NCBI GenBank assembly: GCA_017629985.1
Contig: JAGBWD010000011.1
Location: 1 to 54,431 of the forward strand
DNA: 54,431 nucleotides
Direction: 5' to 3'
From: Alistipes sp.
Lineage (GTDB): Bacteria; Bacteroidota; Bacteroidia; Bacteroidales; Rikenellaceae
Part shown: positions 15,084-23,499 of the stretch, one piece after another
How positions within the stretch are numbered: the first letter of the stretch is position 1
Layout of the letters: each line of letters opens with the position of its first letter
Program-made: the position numbers and the translations under genes
Notes under the pieces: generated by a model
The model's database searches: none
What the model saw: the letters and a program-made list of their open reading frames with translations, nothing else
What the model was told of the DNA's origin: nothing

Positions 15084-16328
15084 ATGAAGATATCACGCAT
15101 ATCACTACCCTCGGGACTCTTCACCACCCGTAGTCGTACCATAGTTATCGTGGTAGGCCTGGTGCTTGTTGCCATGTCGTTGTTCTACACATGGCGTGTC
15201 TCGGTAGATATGCAGCATGAGGACGAGTTGGCTATTGAGCAGCTACGCCGCGATGAGCGTAATGCTGTGGAGATGTGGGAGGATATCCTTCACACCACAA
15301 ATATAGGTGGCCAGATGATATATAACCCCGAGTTGCTGAATCAGCTTGCCGAGCATACCAACGTTCCTCTTATTATCGCCGATGAACGCCTCAATGTGTG
15401 GGTTACGAATCTCCCGAAGGAGATTGTCGATGACCCCGTGCGTCTTCGTGAGGAGATAATGATGATGAGCGAGAAGAATAAGCCTATATCGGTGTCGTAT
15501 GGTATGATGAATCGTACGGTGTTTACCATCTATTTTGGCACTGCAGATTATCAGAACCTCGTCTCGAGTGCCCATAGCAAGGCCTTAATCTTCTTCCCAT
15601 ACGTGCAGCTATTTATAGTGCTTATCTTTGCTATCTTTGCCTATATAGCCTTCTCCTCAACCAAGCAGAATGAGCAGAATCGTGTGTGGGTTGGCCTTGC
15701 CAAGGAGACGGCACATCAGCTGGGAACGCCAACCTCCTCGTTGCTAGGATGGATAGAGTATCTTCGCGACCAGCCTATAGATCAGATGGCCGTGGATGAG
15801 ATGTCGAAGGATTTGGCGCACTTGATGAAAATCGTAGACCGTTTCTCGAAGATTGGCTCCGAGACACAGCTTACGTCAATGAACATAAATGAGGTTGTGG
15901 GCGATACGGTGATGTATTTTCGCCGCCGTGTACCTCGCAATGTTGCGCTTAACTATAACGGCCTTGCCATGGCGCCTATACGTGTGTCGATTAATGCTGC
16001 GCTCTTTGAGTGGGTTATTGAGAATCTTATGAAGAACTCTCTCGATGCTCTCCAGGGTCAGGGTACTATAGATGTCGCGGTAGGAGAGAGTGGTGACGAG
16101 GTCTTTGTTGAGGTTAGCGATAGTGGCAAGGGTATTCCGAAGAGCAGCTGGACGCGAATCTTTGAGCCGGGTTTTACAACCAAAACACGTGGCTGGGGTT
16201 TAGGTCTATCTCTTTCGCGCCGCATTATAGAGGAGTATCATGGTGGTAAGATAGCTGTTGTGCGTTCGGAGTTAGGACGTGGCACAACAATACGTGTAAC
16301 GCTAAAACGTAGGGCTGGAGATGAGTAG
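15084..16328 (+). CDS. sensor histidine kinase without adjacent response regulator
   Basis: The 414-residue protein has membrane segments about residues 15-34 and 172-190 that enclose a periplasmic sensor of some 135 residues. The phosphoacceptor histidine is in ETAHQLGTP (about 211), a Bacteroidetes variant of the H-box. The ATP-binding domain shows ENLMKNSLDAL (N box), DSGKGIP (G1), FEPGFTTK (F) and GWGLGLSLSRRI (G2), so it looks active. No response regulator lies beside it; the partner must be elsewhere. It overlaps the next gene by 8 bases. Confidence 0.9.
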   Translation: MKISRISLPSGLFTTRSRTIVIVVGLVLVAMSLFYTWRVSVDMQHEDELAIEQLRRDERNAVEMWEDILHTTNIGGQMIYNPELLNQLAEHTNVPLIIADERLNVWVTNLPKEIVDDPVRLREEIMMMSEKNKPISVSYGMMNRTVFTIYFGTADYQNLVSSAHSKALIFFPYVQLFIVLIFAIFAYIAFSSTKQNEQNRVWVGLAKETAHQLGTPTSSLLGWIEYLRDQPIDQMAVDEMSKDLAHLMKIVDRFSKIGSETQLTSMNINEVVGDTVMYFRRRVPRNVALNYNGLAMAPIRVSINAALFEWVIENLMKNSLDALQGQGTIDVAVGESGDEVFVEVSDSGKGIPKSSWTRIFEPGFTTKTRGWGLGLSLSRRIIEEYHGGKIAVVRSELGRGTTIRVTLKRRAGDE

Positions 16329-17184
16329 TAAAACGATTTCGACATATATATCGGAGGGTTACAAGGTTGTAAACCCCGAGGTTGTCTATGGCCGTAGCTC
16401 ACGTCTAGCCTCGGGCGATGTGGAGTATGAGGGTGGCTACCGCGAGGCTCTTCCCGAGGATGTCTATGGCGACCTCTCCACGTTGGAGGTTAGTAATCCT
16501 GTGGATGCTGTTGTTCCACACCTTACTAGCGAGCCTCTATATCACACTCTTCTTGTTGTTACGCTTGTTGCATACCTATTTATGCTGTTGCGGTCGTGGA
16601 AGTTCATCGATGTAATATATAGTGGGATATTTGATAGTCAAAGTGAGCGCCGCATGGTGACACAAGGAGGCCTTCTCCCTTTGCAGCACTTTAAGCGTGG
16701 CGCTGCGCTTATCGGAGCGATGGTTCTTGCGCTAGTTTTTGTGCGCCTAGGCCAGGAGCTTATCCCTGCTACATCGTCTATATATATAAAAGGTATAGCC
16801 GAGTTATCTGTCGTTGGCGGTATTGTGGCAGTAGTGGTGTTTAGTGCCTGGGTATATGCTCTGCACGAGGTTGCCGAGTGGCTAACAGCCTCGGATGGCG
16901 CGCGGATATTGGCCTCCATCGGCTATATAAACTTTGTGCGTGCTGTGGTGTTGCTCTACCCTGTGGTTGCTATGTGGCTTTTGGCCGATGATAATAGCTC
17001 TTCATGGATATCTACAGTATTGATTGTGAGTATGTTACCTGTTGTCGCCATCTACCTTAAGGATACTTTTTCATTCTTTATTAGCAAAAAAATTTCTATT
17101 TTGTATTGGATTTTGTACCTTTGCACCGCAATTTTTCTTCCTTTAAGCTTTGTAATGCACATGTTACCAGAGTTTTTTGGATAG
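16321..17184 (+). CDS. DUF4271 membrane protein
   Basis: The 287-residue protein has a soluble N-terminus (about 75 residues) followed by six or seven membrane segments and the ending FSFFISKKISILYWILYLC, which fits DUF4271. In Bacteroidetes this family is regularly found just before a uroporphyrinogen-III synthase gene, as here. The function is unknown. It starts inside the end of the kinase gene. Near its 3' end is a TACCTTTG box that may start a separate hemD transcript. Confidence 0.8.
   Translation: MSSKTISTYISEGYKVVNPEVVYGRSSRLASGDVEYEGGYREALPEDVYGDLSTLEVSNPVDAVVPHLTSEPLYHTLLVVTLVAYLFMLLRSWKFIDVIYSGIFDSQSERRMVTQGGLLPLQHFKRGAALIGAMVLALVFVRLGQELIPATSSIYIKGIAELSVVGGIVAVVVFSAWVYALHEVAEWLTASDGARILASIGYINFVRAVVLLYPVVAMWLLADDNSSSWISTVLIVSMLPVVAIYLKDTFSFFISKKISILYWILYLCTAIFLPLSFVMHMLPEFFG
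17093..17123 (+). promoter_or_regulatory. promoter within DUF4271 gene, for the hemD-like gene
   Basis: TTTC (17093-17096) and TACCTTTG (17116-17123) are 19 bases apart. The start would be near 17130, giving a leader of about 125 bases to the hemD-like start. Confidence 0.5.
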
Positions 17185-17253
17185 TTATCAGTTTGTTGTA
17201 TGCTGATTATTAGTTGATTGCAGTAATAGGTATTATAAATAATTATAGGTAAG

Positions 17254-18111
17254 TTGAAAGTAAGTAAGATTTTGGTATCACAGCCACGCCCAGCTGTAAT
17301 AGAGAAGTCCCCCTTTTATGAGTTCTCGCAGAAGAATGATCTCAACATAGACTATATGCCTTTGATACGTGTTGAGGGTGTTTCGCTTAAGGAGTTTAGA
17401 GCGCAGCGCACCGAGATTCTTGAGCATAGCACAATGATCTTCTCATCACGTACAACCATCGACAGCTTCTTCCGTATCTGTGAGGAGGCGCGTATCACCG
17501 TCCCCGAGAGCATGAAATATATCTGCAACACCGAGGCTGTAGCGCTCTATTTGCAGAAGTATATTGTCTATCGTAAGCGTAAGATTTCATTTGCTGATGG
17601 TACATTCAACTCGTTGTTGGAGCTTATCGTGAAGCATAAGGACGAGAAGTTTATTCTTGCCCTCACGGAGCCTTTCAAGCCCGAGCTTCCCGATGCTTTG
17701 GCAAAGCTAAAGTTGAAGGTGTCGCCAGTGGTATTTGCTCGCACGGTGTCGGCAGATCTCAAGAGTGTAGACCCAGCAAGCTACGACATCATCGCCCTCT
17801 ACTCTCCTAATGACGTTAAGGCTCTTATCGAGAACTTTGGTGTGGAGAAGCTCCCTGTAGTTGCTACTTTTGGTGAAGCTACTCTTCGTGCTGCCAAGGA
17901 GGCAGGTCTTAAGGTTAAGGCCTCTGCTCCAACGCCCGAGGCTCCATCTATGGTTAAGGCTCTTGACATCTACTGTAGCAAGCTTGCGGAGGGTATGGAG
18001 ATTGAGGATGCCGAGGTTCACGAGGATCTTGAGAAGGAGGAGTTTATCCGCTCGCAGCAGACAAAGCTCCAGAAGAAGACACGCACACGTACACCCAAGA
18101 AGAGTGTATAG
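17254..18111 (+). CDS. uroporphyrinogen-III synthase family protein
   Basis: The protein is 285 residues and starts with TTG (17254); no ATG precedes it, and KVSKILVSQPRP is the usual beginning of the family in Bacteroidetes. Two alternating alpha/beta halves are visible, with MIFSSRTTIDSFF, YICNTEAVALYL, DIIALYSPNDVKALI and VATFGEATLRAAKEAGLKV corresponding to the HemD fold. HemD closes hydroxymethylbilane to uroporphyrinogen III. The basic C-terminal tail (KLQKKTRTRTPKKSV) exceeds the normal enzyme. Other tetrapyrrole genes are absent nearby, so true HemD activity is likely but not certain. Confidence 0.8.
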   Translation: MKVSKILVSQPRPAVIEKSPFYEFSQKNDLNIDYMPLIRVEGVSLKEFRAQRTEILEHSTMIFSSRTTIDSFFRICEEARITVPESMKYICNTEAVALYLQKYIVYRKRKISFADGTFNSLLELIVKHKDEKFILALTEPFKPELPDALAKLKLKVSPVVFARTVSADLKSVDPASYDIIALYSPNDVKALIENFGVEKLPVVATFGEATLRAAKEAGLKVKASAPTPEAPSMVKALDIYCSKLAEGMEIEDAEVHEDLEKEEFIRSQQTKLQKKTRTRTPKKSV

Positions 18112-18143
18112 TGCGCGTAACGTATAGTCTATTCTAACTAGTT

Positions 18144-18524
18144 ATGTCTATGGGAAATAGCTTTCCTAGTAACGAGCGCGTTAAGTTACGCATCGTTGTT
18201 GGCCGTCTCTTTGGAGACTGCGACTCTGGCTTTGCCTTTCCCATAAAGTATAAGCTTATCGTAGAAGAGAGTGCCTCACCATCGGTTGAGGTACTCTTCT
18301 CTGTCCCTAAACGCTTCCATAAGCGCGCCAACAAGCGCAATCTCCTCAAACGCCGCATGCGCGAGAGCTATCGTCTGGCCAAGTCTCCGCTTCAGGCTCT
18401 TGCCCAGGAGCGTGGTTGTGCCGTGCGTATCGCATTTATCTATGTGAGCAAGGAGGAGCTGCCGTATGCTCCTATTAACAACTCAATACTTCGAATCTTA
18501 AATGACGTTCAAGGAGTTCTGTAG
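18144..18524 (+). CDS. rnpA: ribonuclease P protein component
   Basis: The 126-residue basic protein assists the RNase P RNA in processing tRNA 5' ends. The signature [18 protein letters not shown] (about residues 60-77) is the RnpA RNR motif, preceded by [10 protein letters not shown]. It overlaps yidD by 23 bases, a conserved gene pair, and follows the hemD-like gene by 32 bases. Confidence 0.95.
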   Translation: MSMGNSFPSNERVKLRIVVGRLFGDCDSGFAFPIKYKLIVEESASPSVEVLFSVPKRFHKRANKRNLLKRRMRESYRLAKSPLQALAQERGCAVRIAFIYVSKEELPYAPINNSILRILNDVQGVL

Positions 18525-18762
18525 TATTGCTTTATCGTGGATAAAGCGTATATTAGCCTTTCCGCTAATAGTGCTTGTGCGCTTCTATCAGGTCTGTTTG
18601 TCGCCACTGAAACCCCCATGTTGTCGCTTCACCCCCACATGTTCGCAGTATGCCCTTCAGGCATTGCGAAAGCATGGACCAATAAAGGGAAGCTATCTCA
18701 CAATTAGGCGCCTGTTACGCTGTCATCCTTGGGGTGGTTCAGGGTATGACCCAGTGCCATAA
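18502..18762 (+). CDS. yidD: membrane protein insertion efficiency factor
   Basis: The 86-residue protein has an N-terminal amphipathic or membrane-bound helix ([23 protein letters not shown], in brief [10 protein letters not shown]) followed by the YidD core [34 protein letters not shown] and GGSGYDPVP. It aids YidC-dependent insertion of inner-membrane proteins. Its start lies within rnpA. The 120 bp repeat follows the stop. Confidence 0.95.
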   Translation: MTFKEFCSIALSWIKRILAFPLIVLVRFYQVCLSPLKPPCCRFTPTCSQYALQALRKHGPIKGSYLTIRRLLRCHPWGGSGYDPVP

Positions 18763-18777
18763 TATAGATTAAACATA

Positions 18778-18897
18778 GAGAGTGAATAAAAAGTGTATTT
18801 TGTCGTTACGCTTGCCCTCAAAATGCTCATTTACGCTCAGTAAACTCCGCTTTTTCGGGCTTCGCAAGCCTAAAACTACATCTTTTTATTCACTCTC
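18778..18897 (+). repeat. 120 bp palindromic dispersed repeat, copy 2
   Basis: This copy is identical to those at 43-162 (inverted) and 33824-33943. It starts 15 bases after the yidD stop, reads in the same direction as yidD, and is followed within 10 bases by a long hairpin. It is thus placed between the stop codon and the transcript end. The base after the unit begins TTAAGCTATG, similar to TTAGGTTATG after copy 3. Confidence 0.92.
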
Positions 18898-18905
18898 TTA
18901 AGCTA

Positions 18906-18952
18906 TGAAGTGACCCCAAAAGTTTTTTGTCCAAACTTTTGGGGTCACTTCA
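18906..18952 (+). terminator. terminator-like hairpin between convergent genes
   Basis: A perfect 17 bp stem with arms TGAAGTGACCCCAAAAG and its complement closes a 13-base loop. No T run follows, so it may act in both directions. A second, weaker hairpin GGCTGGCTAA...TTTAGTCAGCC lies at 18960-18988. Confidence 0.6.
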
Positions 18953-19007
18953 TTATGGGGGCTGGCTAAGTTACTTTTTAGTCAGCCTCTATATTACTAT
19001 TTAAGTA

Positions 19008-20240
19008 TTACTTCTTGAGGAATATCTCTACGATAACAGGCTCCTCGCCAAGCTCTACGTTTATGCGCTGAAGTTCGCCGTTAGAGTCGTAGTAGCGAAG
19101 CTCGTAGTTGCGGTTCTTCTCCACCAACACCGAGAACATGTCGTTCATGTCGCGCAGAGGCCCTGCGGTGAGTCCGCCACCCATCTGCTCTGTGCCATGG
19201 AATATATCTACGCCCATTGCTACACGGTCGTCAGAGTGCTCCTTGTGCTTTGCATCCTTATATCCAGCAATCTTAATAAAGGTGTGTGTGCCAGCCTCTA
19301 TGTGGCGTGTATACTGCTCGTATGCTAGCTCCTGGTAGTGCTTTGTAACATTCTCGGCACCTACCCACTTTGGAAGCTCCTCCACCGAGCGTCCCTCTAC
19401 ATCACCATCTGCCCAAACCATGGGGAACCAGTCATCTGCCTTGCCAAAGCGTGTGGCATATATGGCGTATGTGCGATCCTCGGCATTAGCCTTTGAGGCA
19501 TCTGCCATGAACCATAGGTGGTCGAGCTTCGATGGGAAGTAGTACTCTGTGACGCGCCACTCGCCATCAAGCCATACCTCTGTCCAGCTGTGGTTTCCGC
19601 GGTTGTCGTGCCATGATGCCGTTCCCGTAAAGCGTGCAGGGATACCTACAGCGCGGTAGGCATCAACAAGCAATATTGCAAGACCTGTACACGATGCCAT
19701 GCCCTGACGCATCGACTCACGAGGACTTTGGTTTGTCTTCTCACGCTTGGTGTTGTAGTCTACGCCTGTGAGGCGAGGGATATTTGCGTTTACGGCGCAT
19801 ACGGCGTCATACATAGTTGTACATGTATCTACCGCTGGGGCAAACATCTCGTACAGCTCCTTGCGCCATGAGTCACGCACCTCATCCACAACATGATATG
19901 GGAGTACATCGTAGAGGTATACATCCTCTGGAAGACGCTTTGCCCATGAGTACTTCTCGCGAGCTAGGTGTGCATACTCCACATTCTCACGCAAGAGGTT
20001 AAGGTCCATCTCTTCGCGGTCGAAGTCGGGCATATTCTTTAGTAGAAATGCCATCTCCTTGTGATGCTCCGCAGGAATCTCTGCCATGAGAGCCTCAAGC
20101 TCTGCGGCACGTGATGAGTTTGCTATTACCTCCTGCAGTTGAGTGTCGTTTGCAGGGTTGTAACGCTCACTAGGCCATACGATTAGCGCAATAGCTATGG
20201 CTACGGCTGCCAATCCACAAAGTAAAAGTCGTAGTTTCAT
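19008..20240 (-). CDS. secreted transglutaminase-like protein
   Basis: The 410-residue protein begins with a membrane-type signal (residues 4-22). The transglutaminase-like triad is visible: C184 in MASCTGLAIL, H217 in RGNHSWTEVW and an acidic residue in the DGEW region after it. Such domains in Bacteroidetes act as proteases or amidases in the periplasm rather than true cross-linkers. The C-terminal 150 residues form a beta-rich domain (ELRYYDSNGELQRINVELGEEPVIVEIFL; key RYYDSNGELQ). It follows cutC with a 1-base overlap. Confidence 0.85.
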   Translation of the reverse strand: MKLRLLLCGLAAVAIAIALIVWPSERYNPANDTQLQEVIANSSRAAELEALMAEIPAEHHKEMAFLLKNMPDFDREEMDLNLLRENVEYAHLAREKYSWAKRLPEDVYLYDVLPYHVVDEVRDSWRKELYEMFAPAVDTCTTMYDAVCAVNANIPRLTGVDYNTKREKTNQSPRESMRQGMASCTGLAILLVDAYRAVGIPARFTGTASWHDNRGNHSWTEVWLDGEWRVTEYYFPSKLDHLWFMADASKANAEDRTYAIYATRFGKADDWFPMVWADGDVEGRSVEELPKWVGAENVTKHYQELAYEQYTRHIEAGTHTFIKIAGYKDAKHKEHSDDRVAMGVDIFHGTEQMGGGLTAGPLRDMNDMFSVLVEKNRNYELRYYDSNGELQRINVELGEEPVIVEIFLKK

Positions 20241-20974
20241 TATCTTATAAGTTTTAGGATATCAGTAACTTCGTTTTCATCAACCACACGTAGTGCAAAC
20301 TCATCTACGGCCGATGAGCCACCCATCGAGATACGAGGGTTTCTGTAGAGCATGCCTCCTGCGACCATGCGCTTGGCGCTGAAGTGCAGAGCATCTACGC
20401 CAGCCTCCATGAGCCTCTTGGCATTGCTCGCCACAACGCCGCTACCCGCCATAATCTCTATACGTCCACGGCTAACCTCTACGGCCTTGGCGATATTCTC
20501 AATGCCATCAATAGCCTTGTCGTAGCCTCCCGATGTGAGAATACGCTTGCATCCTGCTCTGATAATATCCTCCACCGCCTGCGAGTAATCTTCTGTCATG
20601 TCTACGGCGCGGTGAAAGGTGGTCTCCATACCTTCGGCAGCCTCTACTAGTTGGCGTGTGCGCTCTACATCTACCTTTCCATCTGCGGTGAGGATACCAA
20701 ATACCACACCTGTAGCACCAGCCTTTAGAGCATGCTTAATATCCTGAAGCATAGTCTGAAACTCCTGCTCGGAGTATAGAAAATCTCCACCACGAGGGCG
20801 AATCATCACGCTTACATCGAGGTTGGGAATGGCGGCAACACGCTCTATGGTTGCTAGTGATGGTGTCACGCCACCCTCGGCAGGCGAGGCGCACAACTCT
20901 ACACGATTTACGCCTAGGCGTGCGGCAACTTCACACGCCTCAACAGAGTAGGCACAAAGTTCTGTCTTAATCAT
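20240..20974 (-). CDS. cutC: CutC family protein
   Basis: The 244-residue TIM-barrel protein carries the family pattern: ELCAYSVEACEVAARLGVNRVELCAS at the start (key ELCAYS...RVELC), GGVTPS, VMIRPRGGDFLYSE, GVVFGILTADGKVD, TFHRAVD, ILTSGGYDKA and IMAGSGV. CutC was named for copper homeostasis, but its biochemical role is unsettled. It stands between the response-regulator gene and the transglutaminase and probably shares their transcript. Confidence 0.93.
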   Translation of the reverse strand: MIKTELCAYSVEACEVAARLGVNRVELCASPAEGGVTPSLATIERVAAIPNLDVSVMIRPRGGDFLYSEQEFQTMLQDIKHALKAGATGVVFGILTADGKVDVERTRQLVEAAEGMETTFHRAVDMTEDYSQAVEDIIRAGCKRILTSGGYDKAIDGIENIAKAVEVSRGRIEIMAGSGVVASNAKRLMEAGVDALHFSAKRMVAGGMLYRNPRISMGGSSAVDEFALRVVDENEVTDILKLIR

Positions 20975-20992
20975 CTTTATTGGGTTATAGTG

Positions 20993-21565
20993 TTATATCA
21001 ATTCGCTATCTACTAACTTGTTTAGCACTGCATATACCGTAAGACCAGCAACAGAGCGTATACCTGTCTTATGTACTATGTTTTTGCGGTGAGAGATTAC
21101 CGTATGTGGCGAGATATTTAGCTCCGAGGCTATCTCCTTGTTGGTGAATCCTCGAGCAACAAGTACGAGTACATCTCTCTCTCTATCGGATAGTTCGTGG
21201 CTCTCCGAGATGTTATGCTCCGAGGGCTGCTCTGCAGCCTCTGCAACGATACGCTCCACATCCTCTGCCGATGTATAGAGGGTGATTGTTGCGTTAAAAC
21301 GCCTTACTATATCCTCCTCGATGAGGCTGCTCTGCATACCCACAACGGGGATGTTGTTAAGCGATGTTGTAGCCTCTATCTCATGGTACTGTGCCACCGA
21401 GGCAACGACAACGTCTACCCTCCCTGCCGCGATGATACTCTCTATCTCGGCAATGTGGCGATAGATGCCCACTACCTCTGTTCTGGGTGAGCGAGATAGT
21501 ATTGCTGCTATGCCCTCTGCAACTACGGTTGCTGAATCTACTATGGCTACCTTATGTCGTTTCAT
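20993..21565 (-). CDS. LuxR-type regulator with degenerate receiver domain
   Basis: The 190-residue protein has a receiver-like N-domain (1-115) and a LuxR/NarL helix-turn-helix (about 127-185: LSDRERDVLVLVARGFTNKEIA, key TNKEIASELNISPHTVISH). The acidic pocket is D10-S11 instead of D-D, and the usual phosphoacceptor position carries alanine (DVVVASVAQ, about A55). So phosphorylation is unlikely. Its start overlaps the stop of the hemerythrin-like gene by 4 bases (ATGA). It may respond to the hemerythrin protein rather than to a kinase. Confidence 0.85.
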   Translation of the reverse strand: MKRHKVAIVDSATVVAEGIAAILSRSPRTEVVGIYRHIAEIESIIAAGRVDVVVASVAQYHEIEATTSLNNIPVVGMQSSLIEEDIVRRFNATITLYTSAEDVERIVAEAAEQPSEHNISESHELSDRERDVLVLVARGFTNKEIASELNISPHTVISHRKNIVHKTGIRSVAGLTVYAVLNKLVDSELI

Positions 21566-22272
21566 CGTGTGGTATTTGAATATATCTCTATAAGTGGACG
21601 AAGCAGATACATCTCCACGTTGCTATGACGGCGCAGGTCATCGCGAAGGGCGTATATATGCTCCAGCATTGTGCATCGCAACGATGTTGGAGCCTCCTCT
21701 GGAAGGTTCTTGAAGATGAGGGATGCTATGTCGTTTGAGCGGTCGTCAATATCGGCATGTGGCATGTCGAAGAGGTTACAGTTACACTCTCTGGCATCTC
21801 CCTCCGCACAGCCATCAATTATGGAGAATATGTTACGCTCCTCCTCGTTGAAGTGGTCGATAATGTATTGAGTGTAGTCATCGTAGAAGCGGCGTAACAC
21901 GCTCTGTGATAGGGTGTCGCAATGTTGTAGTATCTTCTCCAGGTGTGCCGCAGTGTGGGGAAGCATGTGTTCGGCATAGTAGCGATGCGATGCACGTAGA
22001 TACTCTATTATCTCGCCTAGCATCTCGGGTTTTAGATGCTCCTTCGATGGGCGAAATGAGGTGTCGGCGTGCATAGATGCAAGCATCATAAACAGCTCCA
22101 CGGAGTGTCCCTCGCGCTCGCACATCTCGCTTATCGATATGTCACCAAAGGGGAGTCTAATGTTAAGACGCGAGAATATCGACAGCAGCGATGGCGATGA
22201 CTCCACAAGCTCAAAAATTTTCATCTCGGGTGAGAATGATGCCAAATGTGCAGTACTTATCTTTTTATTCAT
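21562..22272 (-). CDS. hemerythrin-like domain protein (RIC/ScdA-like)
   Basis: The 236-residue protein has an N-terminal ScdA-like helix bundle (residues about 15-66: FELVESSPSLLSIFSRLNI), but its usual cysteine motif is missing. A hemerythrin-type four-helix bundle follows with candidate di-iron ligands H96, H102, H106, H110, H140, E144, H205, H216 and E220. Two cysteines pair at 163-165 (ECNC). Relatives repair iron-sulphur clusters or sense oxygen and nitric oxide. It is the first gene of the leftward transcript and overlaps the regulator gene. Confidence 0.85.
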   Translation of the reverse strand: MNKKISTAHLASFSPEMKIFELVESSPSLLSIFSRLNIRLPFGDISISEMCEREGHSVELFMMLASMHADTSFRPSKEHLKPEMLGEIIEYLRASHRYYAEHMLPHTAAHLEKILQHCDTLSQSVLRRFYDDYTQYIIDHFNEEERNIFSIIDGCAEGDARECNCNLFDMPHADIDDRSNDIASLIFKNLPEEAPTSLRCTMLEHIYALRDDLRRHSNVEMYLLRPLIEIYSNTTR

Positions 22273-22323
22273 TGATTATCAGAATGTTGTATTATATTTA
22301 TTCCATGTTTATATATTATAATG

Positions 22324-22355
22324 CAAAGATACGTATAATTTCGGTAACGCACAAA
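22324..22355 (-). promoter_or_regulatory. promoter of the hemerythrin-regulator operon
   Basis: On the - strand TTTG (22355-22352) and TATCTTTG (22331-22324) are 20 bases apart, a full consensus match. The leader to the ATG at 22272 is about 45 bases. Confidence 0.75.
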
Positions 22356-22403
22356 TCCCAAATATAGGGGATATTGCATGCTCTATTTTCCCAACAATAG
22401 GTG

Positions 22404-22435
22404 ATTGTGGGGTAGGAAAAAATCGTGCATCTTTG
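22404..22435 (+). promoter_or_regulatory. promoter of candidate small RNA
   Basis: ATTG (22404-22407) and CATCTTTG (22428-22435) are 20 bases apart, each one base from consensus. Transcription would begin near 22442 and meet a strong terminator at 22530-22558. Confidence 0.55.
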
Positions 22436-22441
22436 CACTCG

Positions 22442-22558
22442 AAAACTTAAGCAACTGCGAGGCAGTGTTTGAGAATTATAGATTAGAATCTTTTTAGTTT
22501 TTATTGGGTGTTCTCCTTCTGGGAGAAAAAAGTCGATGCGTGTCATCGACTTTTTTTT
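22442..22558 (+). ncRNA. candidate small RNA (about 117 nt)
   Basis: A promoter and an intrinsic terminator (AAGTCGATG, loop, CATCGACTT and a T run) enclose about 117 bases without a reading frame. A long hairpin at about 22447-22474 pairs CTTAAGC and ACTGC with GCAGT and GTTTGAG, with one bulged base. A second (TCTCC/GGGAGA) lies near 22513-22526. Position and build suggest a stand-alone sRNA. A 6S-type or other known Bacteroidales RNA is possible, but I cannot confirm a family. Confidence 0.55.
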
Positions 22559-22653
22559 GTGGTATTAAGCAAAATAGCATAGACTCAGGCTTTGATATTT
22601 GCGGTTGGTATAAGTTTTGCTTATACTTATATAAATAATAAGAATCGGAAAAA

Positions 22654-22685
22654 GTTGTATTTCAGCAAAATAGGTGCTTTCTTTG
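22654..22685 (+). promoter_or_regulatory. promoter of the SDR gene
   Basis: GTTG (22654-22657) and TTTCTTTG (22678-22685) are 20 bases apart. The ATG at 22727 follows after a leader of about 35 bases, which supports that start over the longer frame from 22592. Confidence 0.6.
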
Positions 22686-22726
22686 CACCAGGAAATAGTA
22701 ATAACGAAAATAAGAACCATATAGAT

Positions 22727-23497
22727 ATGAAAAATTATTTTGCACTCACCGGTCAAGTAGCAGTTATCACAGGGGCATCGACAGGCCTAGGCTTGCAGAT
22801 GGCGCGAGCATACGCTAGTCAGGGTGCTAACCTCGTTCTTTTGGCGCGCAGAATGAATCTCCTCGAGGAGAATGCCAAGAGTATATCGGAGGAGTATGGC
22901 GTGGAGGTTCTCCCCTTGATGTGCGACATCACTGTTACAGAGCAGGTTAAGAGTGCTGTTGATGCTGTTATGGCAAAGTTTGGCAGGGTAGATATCCTTG
23001 TGAATAATGCAGGCACAGGAGCCGTGGCACCAGCAGTAGAGATTACCGATGAGCAGTTCAAGCATGAGGTAGATATCGATCTTTTTGGTACCTTTGTGTG
23101 CGCACGTGAGTTTGGCAAGAAGATGATAGAGGCGGGCTATGGCCGAATTATAAATATAGCATCGATGTATGGTTTGGTGGGAAATATGATTATTGGCAGC
23201 TCACCATATCATGCTGCCAAGGGTGGCGTTGTAAACCTTACACGCGCTCTTGCTGCGGAGTGGGGTAAGTATGGTGTTACGGTAAATAGCATCTGTCCTG
23301 GCTACTTCTATACCGAGCTTACCACAGCTACGCTCGACAGTGATTACTTCCAGGATATGGCCAAGCGCTCTATACCTATGGGCCGCTATGGTAAAAGCGG
23401 TGAGCTTGATACCTGTGCCTTGTTCCTAGCATCGCCAAGTAGCACCTATGTCAATGGCCAGAACATTGCTGTTGATGGAGGCTTTACTTGTGTGTAG
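22727..23497 (+). CDS. short-chain dehydrogenase/reductase (gluconate 5-dehydrogenase-like)
   Basis: The protein is 256 residues from ATG 22727 (MKNYFALTGQ). The NAD(P)-binding motif is TGASTGLG (15-22); NNAG follows near residue 92, the catalytic serine is in NIASMYG, and Y161-K165 form the YxxxK motif (SPYHAAKGG). Late motifs SICPGYFYTELT and NGQNIAVDGGF are typical of gluconate 5-dehydrogenase or FabG-like enzymes; the substrate cannot be fixed. The small cysteine-rich gene begins 2 bases after the stop. Confidence 0.9.
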   Translation: MKNYFALTGQVAVITGASTGLGLQMARAYASQGANLVLLARRMNLLEENAKSISEEYGVEVLPLMCDITVTEQVKSAVDAVMAKFGRVDILVNNAGTGAVAPAVEITDEQFKHEVDIDLFGTFVCAREFGKKMIEAGYGRIINIASMYGLVGNMIIGSSPYHAAKGGVVNLTRALAAEWGKYGVTVNSICPGYFYTELTTATLDSDYFQDMAKRSIPMGRYGKSGELDTCALFLASPSSTYVNGQNIAVDGGFTCV

Positions 23498-23499
23498 AG

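Noticed and set aside
22592-22726. Longer N-terminus for the SDR dehydrogenase
   Set aside because: The extra 45 residues read through a consensus promoter and do not resemble the family; MKNYFALTGQ is a normal SDR start.
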